Assembly (NCBI RefSeq): GCF_002237655.1
Contig: NZ_NOKT01000013.1
Coordinates: forward strand, 62,001 to 126,000
Direction: 5' to 3'
DNA length: 64,000 nucleotides
Source of the DNA: Streptomyces sp. XY006
Lineage (GTDB): Bacteria; Actinomycetota; Actinomycetes; Streptomycetales; Streptomycetaceae
Shown here: positions 42,066 through 49,948 of the stretch, one piece after another
How the letters are laid out: each line of letters begins with the position of its first letter
Numbering within the stretch: position 1 is the first letter of the stretch
The notes under the pieces: model-generated
The model's database searches: none
Seen by the model: only the letters and a program-made list of their open reading frames with translations
What the model was told of the DNA's origin: nothing
Translations under genes and position numbers: made by a program

Positions 42066-42555
42066 GCCCGGATCCTCCGTCCAGATCGTCGTCACGTCCC
42101 CCGAGCAGATGCGGGAGCTGGGCCGCCGGCTCGCGAAACTGCTGCGCGCGGGTGACCTGGTGATGCTGAGCGGGGAGCTCGGCGCGGGCAAGACGACGCT
42201 GACGCGCGGGCTGGGCGAGGGGCTCGGCGTGCGCGGGGCCGTCACCTCGCCGACGTTCGTGATCGCCCGGGTCCATCCCTCGCTGGGCGACGGGCCGCCC
42301 CTGGTCCACGTCGACGCGTACCGGCTCTCCGGCGGGCTGGACGAGATGGAGGACCTCGACCTCGACGTCTCCCTGCCCGAGTCCGTGGTGGTCGTGGAGT
42401 GGGGCGAGGGCAAGGTCGAGGAGCTGACCGAGGACCGTCTCCAGGTCGTCATCCACCGCGCGGTGGGCGACACGACGGACGAGGTCCGGCAGATGACGAT
42501 CACCGGCCTGGGCGAACGCTGGAGCGCGACGGACCTGAGCGTCCTGACGGCGTGA
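42031..42555 (+). CDS. tsaE: tRNA threonylcarbamoyladenosine biosynthesis ATPase TsaE
   Basis: 174 residues, beginning within the hydrolase gene. TsaE is the ATPase of the TsaB-TsaD-TsaE complex that makes t6A37 in tRNAs. The P-loop GELGAGKTTL is at about residues 48-57, followed by TSPTFVIARVH and the Walker-B-like HVDAYRLSGG and VVVVEWGE. The C-terminal part contacts TsaD in known structures. tsaB and tsaD lie 1.1 and 2.3 kb downstream; two unrelated small genes are between. Confidence 0.96.
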   Translation: MEAPAAPHNPAEPGSSVQIVVTSPEQMRELGRRLAKLLRAGDLVMLSGELGAGKTTLTRGLGEGLGVRGAVTSPTFVIARVHPSLGDGPPLVHVDAYRLSGGLDEMEDLDLDVSLPESVVVVEWGEGKVEELTEDRLQVVIHRAVGDTTDEVRQMTITGLGERWSATDLSVLTA

Positions 42556-42712
42556 CCCGCGTTCCCCCTGCGCGCGACCCCGGGCCCCTGGTTCCGGCGC
42601 GGGCTCCCGCCCAACCCCGGCGTGTGATTGCGCGTATTCGATGAACGTTCCGACAAGGCGTCGGCAAGATGTTGCGTTCGGCGTCTTGTCCGTGGTCACA
42701 TGGTATCCAGTC

Positions 42713-42736
42713 CGTAGTTAGGTCTACCTAACTACG
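42713..42736. promoter_or_regulatory. Perfect 24-bp palindrome
   Basis: Arms CGTAGTTAGGT (42713-42723) and ACCTAACTACG (42726-42736) separated by CT. The inner TTAGGT/ACCTAA halves resemble iron-box halves, but the spacing is 2, not 7. It ends 27 nt before the 55-codon ORF. Confidence 0.6.
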
Positions 42737-42763
42737 TCCGCCCCCGGCCACCAGGAGGCGTCC

Positions 42764-42931
42764 ATGTCGGCTACAGAGAGCAAGAGGCAGCCGCTGCCGT
42801 TCGCGGTCGGCGGGGTGTCCATGCGGGAGCTGCTGGCGGCGGGTGAGGCCGCGGCGCTGATCTCCACGCCCCCGCGCGCTCCCGAGCCGGAGCTGTCCGC
42901 GCCGCTGAAGACGCACCGCGAAGCCGCCTGA
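42764..42931 (+). CDS. 55-residue hypothetical protein
   Basis: A short ORF starting MSATESKRQPLPFAVGGVSM, with an AGGAGG site 5 nt ahead, which is the best ribosome site in this neighbourhood. The protein is Ala/Glu/Pro-rich with no signal peptide, membrane segment or recognised motif. A perfect 24-bp palindrome lies just upstream, so it may be regulated separately. It is inserted between tsaE and the rest of the t6A genes. It is probably real because of the operator and ribosome site. Confidence 0.7.
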   Translation: MSATESKRQPLPFAVGGVSMRELLAAGEAAALISTPPRAPEPELSAPLKTHREAA

Positions 42932-42972
42932 TCCGCCCGAGCCCGTCGGGTGTCCGACCCTGATGGCGGGCC

Positions 42973-43527
42973 CTAGCGGACCACGACCACCGTGCGGCCG
43001 ATCGTCGCGAACGTCCACATCGCGTCGCCGTCCGCGCGCGACTCGCGGATGCCGCCCGTGCGGACCCTCGGGTCGGGCGCGGCCTTGGTCTCGTCGACGG
43101 CCGAGCTGAACCCGACCACGACACCGTCCACGCTGGTGAACCGCACGACGTGCTCGACGGGGACGCCGTCCGAGCCGGTGACCGAGTTCGAGCGGGACGT
43201 CACCGCGTAACGGCCCGGGGCCGGATCCACCGTGCTCGGATCCACCTCGAACGTACGGGCGACTTTGCCGTTCGCGCCGACCAGCCAGACCCGGTCCCGG
43301 CGCAGCGAGTACACGACCCGCGCACCCTGCCCCGACCCGTCGGGCAGCGCGGCCGGGTCCCTGCGGGCCAAAGGCGCCTGCGAGGTGCCGGGCGCCGGGG
43401 TGGCGCCCGCCTGGGCCCGGCCCATCCCCGCGGGCAGGTGCGTGGACGCCTGGTGGGCGAGGTAGCCGACCGTCGCGAGGGCCGCGGCGGTGAGCCCGGC
43501 CACGATTGACGAGCTGCTGAAAGCCAC
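42973..43527 (-). CDS. Degenerate YkuD-like (L,D-transpeptidase-fold) secreted protein
   Basis: 184 residues from GTG at 43527, with GGAGGT about 9 nt ahead; longer upstream frames lack support. One membrane or signal segment is present at about residues 4-24, followed by an Ala/Pro linker. The rest resembles the YkuD fold: VSLRRDR-type YSLRRDRVWLVGANG, YAVTSRSNSVTGSDGVPVEH, and the last strand block GIRESRADGDAMWTFATIGR. At the place of the catalytic Ser/His-Gly-Cys, it reads TGGIR, so the Cys is replaced by Gly and the His is missing. A structural or binding role is inferred. Confidence 0.7.
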   Translation of the reverse strand: MAFSSSSIVAGLTAAALATVGYLAHQASTHLPAGMGRAQAGATPAPGTSQAPLARRDPAALPDGSGQGARVVYSLRRDRVWLVGANGKVARTFEVDPSTVDPAPGRYAVTSRSNSVTGSDGVPVEHVVRFTSVDGVVVGFSSAVDETKAAPDPRVRTGGIRESRADGDAMWTFATIGRTVVVVR

Positions 43528-43651
43528 CGGCGGCCACCTCCGGGCGTCGCGTCCCTGCGTACATGTCTCGTGACGGTAGGTGACGGTAGCAGCAGGCGGC
43601 GACCCGGCGGGCGCGGCCGTGCCGGGCCCCGGGGAGCCGTAGGCTGTTTGC

Positions 43652-44305
43652 GTGCTCTTGCTCGCTCTGGATACCGCCACACCCGCCGTCACCGTCGCGC
43701 TGCACGACGGACACGACGTCATCGCCTCGTCGAGCCAGGTGGACGCCCGGCGGCACGGGGAACTGCTGCTGCCGGCGATCGACCGGGTGCTCGCCGAGGC
43801 CGGTCTGCGCCTCGACGCCGTCACGGGGATCGTCGCCGGCATCGGCCCGGGCCCGTACACCGGACTGCGCGTCGGCCTCATGACCGCGGACACCTTCGGG
43901 CTCGCGCTCGGCGTCCCCGTGCACGGCGTGTGCACGCTGGACGGCCTCGCCTACGCCGCCGACCTGGAGGGCCCGTTCGTCGTCGCGACCGACGCCCGCC
44001 GCAAGGAGGTCTACTGGGCGCGCTACGCCGACTCCCGCACCCGCCTGACCGACCCGGCCGTCGACCGGCCCGCCGACATCGCCGGGCAGGTCGCCGGCCT
44101 GCCCGCGGTGGGCGCCGGCGCGCTGCTCTACCCGGACACCTTCCCCAAGGCCCACGAGCCCGAGCACGTGTCCGCCGCGGCCCTGGCCCGGCTGGCCGCG
44201 GAGCGACTGGCGGCCGGCGAGGAACTGCCCGCGCCGCGGCCGCTCTACCTGCGCCGCCCCGACGCCCAGGTCCCCAAGAACTACAAGGTGGTCACCCCCA
44301 AGTGA
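43652..44305 (+). CDS. tsaB: tRNA threonylcarbamoyladenosine biosynthesis protein TsaB
   Basis: 217 residues from GTG at 43652 (MLLLALDTATPAVTVALHDG). TsaB pairs with TsaD as a non-catalytic partner in t6A37 synthesis. It has the ASKHA N-terminal phosphate loop (LLALDTATPAVTVAL) and GIGPGPYTGLRVGLMTADTF typical of the family. Its stop overlaps the rimI GTG. The three genes tsaB-rimI-tsaD overlap pairwise, so they form one transcription unit. Confidence 0.97.
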   Translation: MLLLALDTATPAVTVALHDGHDVIASSSQVDARRHGELLLPAIDRVLAEAGLRLDAVTGIVAGIGPGPYTGLRVGLMTADTFGLALGVPVHGVCTLDGLAYAADLEGPFVVATDARRKEVYWARYADSRTRLTDPAVDRPADIAGQVAGLPAVGAGALLYPDTFPKAHEPEHVSAAALARLAAERLAAGEELPAPRPLYLRRPDAQVPKNYKVVTPK

Positions 44306-44820
44306 CCGATCCCGTGACCGATCCCGAGACGTGTGCGCTGCGCGAGATGCGCTGGTGGGACATCGACCCCGTGCTGGAGCTGGAGCGGGACCTGTTCCCC
44401 GACGACGCCTGGTCGCGGGGCATGTTCTGGTCCGAACTGGCCCACGCCCGCGGGCCCGAGGCCAACCGGCGGTACGTGGTCGCCGAGGCCGGCCCCCGGA
44501 TCGTCGGCTACGCGGGTCTGGTCTCCTCCGGCGAGCAGGCCGACGTCCAGACCATCGCCGTCGCCCGCGAGCTGTGGGGCACCGGCCTCGGCGGCCGGCT
44601 GCTGGCCGAACTGCTGCGCGCGGCCACCGCGTTCGAGTGCGCCGAGGTGATGCTGGAGTGCCGCGTGGACAACGTCCGCGCGCAGAAGCTGTACGAACGG
44701 TTCGGCTTCCAGCCCATCGGCGTCCGGCGCGGTTACTACCAGCCGGGCAACGTGGACGCCCTGGTGATGCGCCTGACCACCCCCGAGAACTCCGTACAAG
44801 GAACCGAGATCCATGGCTGA
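44302..44820 (+). CDS. rimI: Ribosomal-protein-S18-alanine N-acetyltransferase
   Basis: 172 residues from GTG at 44302, overlapping the tsaB stop. GNAT fold: acetyl-CoA loop QTIAVARELWGTGLGGRLLA (Arg/Gln-x-x-Gly-x-Gly/Ala pattern), followed by MLECRVDNVRAQKLYERFGF. RimI acetylates the N-terminal Ala of S18; the location between tsaB and tsaD is the common bacterial arrangement and supports this name. The tsaD ATG overlaps its stop. Confidence 0.93.
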   Translation: MTDPVTDPETCALREMRWWDIDPVLELERDLFPDDAWSRGMFWSELAHARGPEANRRYVVAEAGPRIVGYAGLVSSGEQADVQTIAVARELWGTGLGGRLLAELLRAATAFECAEVMLECRVDNVRAQKLYERFGFQPIGVRRGYYQPGNVDALVMRLTTPENSVQGTEIHG

Positions 44821-45904
44821 CGAACCCCTCGTTCTCGGAATCGAGACCTCCTGCGACGAGACCGGCGTCGGCATCGTCCGGGGCACCACCCTGCTGGCCG
44901 ACGCCGTCGCCTCCAGCGTCGACGAGCACGCCCGGTTCGGCGGTGTCGTCCCCGAGGTCGCCTCCCGGGCCCACCTGGAGGCGATGGTGCCCACCATCGA
45001 CCGCGCGCTGAAGGAGGCCGGGGTGAGCGCCCGGGACCTCGACGGCATCGCGGTCACCGCCGGGCCCGGCCTCGCCGGCGCCCTGCTGGTCGGCGTCTCC
45101 GCGGCGAAGGCGTACGCCTACGCGCTGGGCAAGCCCCTCTACGGCGTGAACCACCTCGCCTCCCACATCTGCGTGGACCAGCTGGAGCACGGCCCGCTGC
45201 CCGAGCCGACGATGGCGCTGCTGGTCTCCGGCGGGCACTCCTCGCTGCTGCTCTCCTCCGACATCACCTCCGACGTCCGCCCCATGGGCGCCACCATCGA
45301 CGACGCGGCCGGCGAGGCCTTCGACAAGATCGCCCGGGTGCTGAACCTCGGCTTCCCCGGCGGCCCGGTCATCGACCGCTACGCCAAGGAGGGCGACCCG
45401 CACGCGATCGCCTTCCCGCGCGGTCTGACCGGCCCGCGCGACCCGGCCTACGACTTCTCCTTCTCCGGACTGAAGACGGCCGTGGCCCGCTGGATCGAGG
45501 CCAGGCGGGCGGCGGGCGAGGAGGTGCCGGTGCGGGACGTGTCGGCCTCCTTCCAGGAGGCGGTCGTGGACGTGCTGACCCGCAAGGCCGTCCGGGCCTG
45601 CAAGGACGAGGGCGTCGACCACCTGATGATCGGCGGCGGCGTGGCCGCCAACTCCCGGCTGCGCGCCCTGGCCCAGGAGCGCTGCGAGGCCGCCGGGATC
45701 CGGCTGCGGGTGCCGCGGCCCAAGCTGTGCACGGACAACGGCGCGATGGTCGCCGCGCTCGGCGCCGAGATGGTCGCCCGCAACCGGGCCGCGTCGAGCT
45801 GGGACCTGTCCGCGGACTCCTCGCTTCCGGTGACCGAGCCGCACGTGCCGGGCCACGACCACGACCATGTGCACGAGGTGAGCAAGGAGAACCTCTACTC
45901 GTGA
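44813..45904 (+). CDS. tsaD: tRNA threonylcarbamoyltransferase TsaD
   Basis: 363 residues. TsaD transfers threonylcarbamoyl to A37 of tRNAs that read ANN codons. It has the ASKHA start LGIETSCDETGVGIVRG and the metal motif NHLASHICVDQ (His about 114 and 118), with another iron ligand in the later GGGVAANSRLRA and DNGAMVAAL region. The length is that of the family. The frame overlaps rimI, and the next ORF begins on its final codons. Confidence 0.98.
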   Translation: MADEPLVLGIETSCDETGVGIVRGTTLLADAVASSVDEHARFGGVVPEVASRAHLEAMVPTIDRALKEAGVSARDLDGIAVTAGPGLAGALLVGVSAAKAYAYALGKPLYGVNHLASHICVDQLEHGPLPEPTMALLVSGGHSSLLLSSDITSDVRPMGATIDDAAGEAFDKIARVLNLGFPGGPVIDRYAKEGDPHAIAFPRGLTGPRDPAYDFSFSGLKTAVARWIEARRAAGEEVPVRDVSASFQEAVVDVLTRKAVRACKDEGVDHLMIGGGVAANSRLRALAQERCEAAGIRLRVPRPKLCTDNGAMVAALGAEMVARNRAASSWDLSADSSLPVTEPHVPGHDHDHVHEVSKENLYS

Positions 45905-46152
45905 CGGTCGCCCTGATGTGGGAGGCGCGGGCCGTGCCCGGGCGGGGCGAGGACCTGCTGGCCTGGGCCCGCGCCCAGGAGCTGCCCCGCCCGCCGCTGC
46001 GCCGCGAGACCCTGCGCGCCCCGCAGGACCGCGTCCTCGTCATCACCTGGTGGGACGCCCCGTACGACGCCGAGCTGCCCGAACTGCCGGAGCCGGACCA
46101 GGGGTTGGTCACCCGGGCCGTGCACCGCTGGCGGTTCGAATCGGTGGGCTAG
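45901..46152 (+). CDS. Conserved hypothetical protein after tsaD
   Basis: 83 residues from GTG at 45901 overlapping the tsaD stop (GTGA). The sequence MWEARAVPGRGEDLLAWARA and VITWWDAPYDAELPELPEPD looks like a small antibiotic-monooxygenase-like (dimeric ferredoxin) domain, which is inference. The overlap with tsaD suggests co-translation. A large hairpin terminator overlaps its stop. Confidence 0.75.
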   Translation: MTVALMWEARAVPGRGEDLLAWARAQELPRPPLRRETLRAPQDRVLVITWWDAPYDAELPELPEPDQGLVTRAVHRWRFESVG

Positions 46153-46180
46153 GGCTGACCGGGAGCTCCCGGTCAGCCCT
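46151..46180. terminator. Bidirectional terminator, 30-bp perfect palindrome
   Basis: Left arm 46151-46165 and right arm 46166-46180 are complementary without a gap; halves include GGGCTGACCGGGAG and its complement. It separates the tsaD operon from the GH3 gene on the other strand. Confidence 0.75.
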
Positions 46181-46218
46181 CGGCCCTGCCGCACCACAGC
46201 ACCACGTCCCCCGGAGGC

Positions 46219-48534
46219 TCACCCCACCTCCGCCACCTCCGTCTCGCACCGCAGGCGCCGTCCGGTCCCGGTGACCCGGACCGGACCCGTGAGCGTCAGG
46301 TGCGCCGTGTGGCGCACGTCCGCGCTGGACGCCGCCAGCCGTAGCTCCAGCGCGCCCGGCTCGACCACCCGGCGGCCCGAGCGGTCGGTGAACGCCGAGA
46401 GGTCCGTGTGGAAACGGAACGTCACCCGGGCCGCCTCGCCGGGGGCGAGCGCCACGCGCTGGTAGCCGACCAGCCGGACGTCGGGGCGGGTCACCGAGGC
46501 CACCGGGTCGTGCAGGTACAGCTGCACCACCTCGGCGCCCTCGCGGTCTCCGGTGTTGCGGACCGTCACGGCCAGGTCGCAGCCGCCGTCCGTGCCGATC
46601 TCCGTGTCGCCGCCCGTCGCGTCCTCCCAGGCGAACGAGGTGTAGGACCGGCCGTGACCGAAGGCGTACAGCGGTGTCGGGTCGAGGTTGCTGACCTCGC
46701 CGGCCAGGCCGAGGGGCGGCTGGAGGTAGGTCCAGGGCTGCCCGCCGGGCTCCCGCGGGACGCTCACCGGCAGGCGGCCCGAGGGGTTCACGCGGCCCGA
46801 CAGCACTCCCGCCACCGCTGGGCCGCCCTCCTCCCCCGGGAAGAAGGCCTGGACGACCGCGCCCAGGCGGCCCCGCCAGCGGCCGAGCGCGTAGGGGCGG
46901 CCGGTCAGCAGGACCAGCACCACCGGCACGCCGGTGGCGACGAGGGCGTCCAGCAGAGCGCCCTGGACGCCCGGCAGGCCGAGGTCGCTCGCGTCGCAGC
47001 CCTCGCCTGAGGTGCCCCGGCCGAACAGGCCCGCCCGGTCGCCGAGCACGGCCACGCACACGTCGGCCTCCGCGGTGCGGGCGACGGCCTCGTCGAAGCC
47101 CGCGGTGTCCGGGTCCGTCACGTCGCAGCCCTGCGCGAACGTCACCTTCGCGTCGGGCAGTTCGGTGCGCAGCGCGTCCAGGACGGTCGGGATCTCGATG
47201 CCGGCCGGCACCCCCGGGTGGTGGGTGAGGACGTGGGACGGGAAGGAGTAGCAGCCCAGCATGGCCAGGGCGTCGGCGGCCCGGGGGCCGACCACCGCGA
47301 TCCGGGTGTCGGGGGCCAGCGGCAGCAGGCCGTCGGGGTTGTCCAGCAGGACCACCGACTCCTCGGCCAGGCGGCGGGCCAGGATCCGGTTGCCCGTGGA
47401 GTCCAGGGTGACGGGGCCGGCGGGCTCGGGCGTCCAGTCCTCGTCGAGCAGGCCCAGTTCGCACTTCTGCAGCAGCACGCGGCGGGCCGCGCGGTCCACG
47501 AGTTCCTCGGGGACCTGCCCCGCGCGGACGGCGTCCAGCAGGGGCGGGCCGTAGCACTTGACGGTGGGCAGCTCGACGTCGATGCCGGCGGCGAGGGCCG
47601 CGTGGGCCGCCTCGGCCGGGGTGCCGGCGACCCGGTGCAGGGTCTGCAGGAACCCGATGCCGAAGTAGTCGGCGACGACCGTGCCGGTGAAGCCCCACTC
47701 CTCGCGCAGCAACCGCGTCAGCAGCTCGGGGTCCGCGGAGGCCGGGACCCCGTCGGTCTCGTTGTACGCGGCCATCACGGAACGGGCCCCGCCCTCGCGC
47801 AGCGCCATCTCGAACGGCGGCAGGGTGACGTCCGCGAACTCGCGGATCCCGGCCCGCACGGGGGCGAGATTGCGCGCCCCGGCCGAGGAGGCGTACCCGG
47901 CGAAGTGCTTGAGCGTGGCGACGACCCCGGCCGCCTCCAGGCCCCGCACATAGGCCGTGCCGATCGTGCCGACCAGGTAGGGGTCCTCGCCGATGGTCTC
48001 CTCCACACGGCCCCAGCGCGGATCGCGTACGACGTCCAGGACGGGGGCGAGGCCCTGGTGGACGCCGACCGACCGCAGGTCCTCGCCGATGCGCCGGGCC
48101 ATCTCCTCGACCAGCGGCGGGTCCCAGGCCGCGCCCCAGGCCAGCGGGACCGGGTAGGCCGTGGCCTGCCAGGCGGTGAAACCGGCCAGGCACTCCTCGT
48201 GGGCGACCGCCGGGATGCCGAAGCGGCCGGCCTCGGCGATCCGGCGCTGGGCGCGGGCCAGGGCCTGCGCGCCGAGCGCCGGGTCCACGGGGGCCGTGCC
48301 GAAGGAACGCGTGAGCTGGCCCAGGCCCTGGGTGATCAGCTCGGCCCACTCCTCCTCGGAGTGCTCGACGGTCATGTCGTGCTGGTGCGGGGCGACCCCG
48401 TCGCCGTCCGTCGCGGCGCCCACCCACACGCCGTACAGCTGGGCGGTCTTCTCCTCCAGGGTCATCCGGGAGAGCAGGTCGTCGACACGGGCGGCGGCGG
48501 GCAGGGCGGGGTCACGCCAGGGCGCGGTGGTCAT
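46219..48534 (-). CDS. Glycoside hydrolase family 3 (beta-glucosidase/xylosidase type)
   Basis: 771 residues from the ATG at 48534 (MTTAPWRDPALPAAARVDDL), with AGGAGC 5 nt ahead. The TIM barrel domain includes APVLDVVRDPRWGRVEETIG, KHFAGY (about 209-214) and the nucleophile Asp in GTVVADYFGI (about 289). A second alpha/beta domain follows, then a C-terminal fibronectin-III-like domain (about 660-760) usual in this family. There is no signal peptide, so it probably acts on imported oligosaccharides in the cytoplasm. It is divergent from a LacI regulator, the likely controller. Confidence 0.95.
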   Translation of the reverse strand: MTTAPWRDPALPAAARVDDLLSRMTLEEKTAQLYGVWVGAATDGDGVAPHQHDMTVEHSEEEWAELITQGLGQLTRSFGTAPVDPALGAQALARAQRRIAEAGRFGIPAVAHEECLAGFTAWQATAYPVPLAWGAAWDPPLVEEMARRIGEDLRSVGVHQGLAPVLDVVRDPRWGRVEETIGEDPYLVGTIGTAYVRGLEAAGVVATLKHFAGYASSAGARNLAPVRAGIREFADVTLPPFEMALREGGARSVMAAYNETDGVPASADPELLTRLLREEWGFTGTVVADYFGIGFLQTLHRVAGTPAEAAHAALAAGIDVELPTVKCYGPPLLDAVRAGQVPEELVDRAARRVLLQKCELGLLDEDWTPEPAGPVTLDSTGNRILARRLAEESVVLLDNPDGLLPLAPDTRIAVVGPRAADALAMLGCYSFPSHVLTHHPGVPAGIEIPTVLDALRTELPDAKVTFAQGCDVTDPDTAGFDEAVARTAEADVCVAVLGDRAGLFGRGTSGEGCDASDLGLPGVQGALLDALVATGVPVVLVLLTGRPYALGRWRGRLGAVVQAFFPGEEGGPAVAGVLSGRVNPSGRLPVSVPREPGGQPWTYLQPPLGLAGEVSNLDPTPLYAFGHGRSYTSFAWEDATGGDTEIGTDGGCDLAVTVRNTGDREGAEVVQLYLHDPVASVTRPDVRLVGYQRVALAPGEAARVTFRFHTDLSAFTDRSGRRVVEPGALELRLAASSADVRHTAHLTLTGPVRVTGTGRRLRCETEVAEVG

Positions 48535-48633
48535 GAAGCTCCTGTCGGGTGGACGGGGCGGCCCTCTGACGAATGGTGCGGGCGGGCGCGTGAACGCCGC
48601 TGACGACCGTTCCCGAGCCCGCTTCCACGAATG

Positions 48634-48664
48634 TTTCGAAATCGATATCGAATGTTCCGGGAAC
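48634..48664. promoter_or_regulatory. Operator region between GH3 and LacI genes
   Basis: TTTCGAA-ATCGAT-ATCGAAT (48634-48653) is an imperfect palindrome around ATCGAT; immediately after it GTTCC-G-GGAAC (48654-48664) is a perfect odd-centred palindrome. Both sit in the divergent promoter, as expected for a LacI-type site. Confidence 0.5.
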
Positions 48665-48718
48665 CTATGGCGCCACGAGGACTTCGTCAAGGGGGCCCGC
48701 AGGGATACGATCGCCGCC

Positions 48719-49777
48719 ATGACAACCCCGGAGCCCGTTGAAAGCCGGACGCAAATCCGGACGCAGGGGCGCACCGCGCAGACCGCCACGCTCGCCGAGA
48801 TCGCCCGCGAGGCCGGCGTGTCGGCCCCGACTGTTTCGAAGGTCCTCAACGGCCGGGCCGACGTCGCCCCCGCCACCCGGGCCCGCGTCGAGGACCTGCT
48901 GCGCGCCCACGGCTACCGGCGCCGCCGGGCCGAGGCGACCCGTTCGCCCCTGATCGACCTGGTCTTCCACGAGCTGGAGAGCGCCTGGGCGATGGAGGTC
49001 ATCCGGGGTGTGGAGAACGTGGCCCGGGACGCGGGGCTGAGTGTGGTGCTCTCCGAGAGCGCGGGGCGGCTCACCCCCGGGCGGAGCTGGGCCGACCAGG
49101 TCGCGGCCCGCCGGCCGCACGGCGTGGTGCTCGTGCTGTCCGGGCTCGACGAGTCGCAGCGGGCGCTGCTCACCAGCCGTTCCATCCCGTTCGTGGTGAT
49201 GGACCCGGCCGGCGACCCCGGCGCCGACGTGCCCTCGATCGGCGCGACCAACTGGCAGGGCGGGCTCGCGGCCACCCGGCACCTGGTCGAGCTGGGGCAC
49301 CGCCGTATCGGCGCGATCAGCGGGCCGTCGCAGATGATGTGCAGCCGGGCCCGAGTGGACGGGTACCGGGCCGCGCTGGAGACCGCGGGGCTGCCGGTGG
49401 ACACCTCGCTGATCGCGGACGGCGACTTCCACCACGAGGCCGGCTACCGGCGGGGCCTGGAACTGCTGCGCCGCCCGGACCGGCCCACCGCCGTCTTCGC
49501 CGGCAACGACCTCCAGGCGCTCGGGCTGTACGAGGCCGCGCGGGAGCTGGGGCTGCGCATCCCCGAGGACCTGAGCGTGGTCGGCTTCGACGATCTGCCG
49601 GTGGCCCCGCTGGTCGGGCCGCCGCTGACGACCGTGCGGCAGCCGCTGACGGAGATGGCCGAGGCGGCGGCGAAGCTGGTCCTCGACCTCGGCCGGGACC
49701 GGGACACCCCGGCGGCGACCCGGGTGGAACTGGCCACCAGCCTGGTGGTGCGCAGCAGCACGGCGCCGCCCGCGTGA
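48719..49777 (+). CDS. LacI-family transcriptional regulator
   Basis: 352 residues from the ATG at 48719. The helix-turn-helix is TLAEIAREAGVSAPTVSKVL (about residues 24-43) with the hinge helix NGRADVAPATRARVEDLL. The effector domain is periplasmic-binding-protein-like (residues about 65-345) with GPSQMMCSRARVDGYRAALE and GFDDLPVAPLVGPPLTTVRQ. It is divergent from the GH3 gene and probably represses it and itself through the palindromes between. A weak ribosome site GCAGGGA is present. Confidence 0.95.
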   Translation: MTTPEPVESRTQIRTQGRTAQTATLAEIAREAGVSAPTVSKVLNGRADVAPATRARVEDLLRAHGYRRRRAEATRSPLIDLVFHELESAWAMEVIRGVENVARDAGLSVVLSESAGRLTPGRSWADQVAARRPHGVVLVLSGLDESQRALLTSRSIPFVVMDPAGDPGADVPSIGATNWQGGLAATRHLVELGHRRIGAISGPSQMMCSRARVDGYRAALETAGLPVDTSLIADGDFHHEAGYRRGLELLRRPDRPTAVFAGNDLQALGLYEAARELGLRIPEDLSVVGFDDLPVAPLVGPPLTTVRQPLTEMAEAAAKLVLDLGRDRDTPAATRVELATSLVVRSSTAPPA

Positions 49778-49948
49778 GGCGCCGAAGCCAATCGGTTACA
49801 CAGCCGAAACTTTCGAGCGCTCGCTGCGGGCCCCAACGCCCGTGCCCCCAGGTGCCCTTGAGGACACCGAGGTGAGTCCAGGCCCCGAAGTCTGAGAATT
49901 TCCGAAGAAAACGCGTCCTGATTCCCCTGCCCGTAATAATTCGGACTT

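Noticed and set aside
42713..42736. The palindrome as an iron box (DmdR/IdeR)
   Set aside because: The halves TTAGGT and ACCTAA are separated by 2 rather than 7 nt, so it does not match the 19-bp iron box; only an unspecified operator is claimed.
46109..48427. A second minus-strand long frame opposite or within the GH3 gene
   Set aside because: It is an out-of-frame shadow of the GH3 gene; it has no family motif and lacks a ribosome site.
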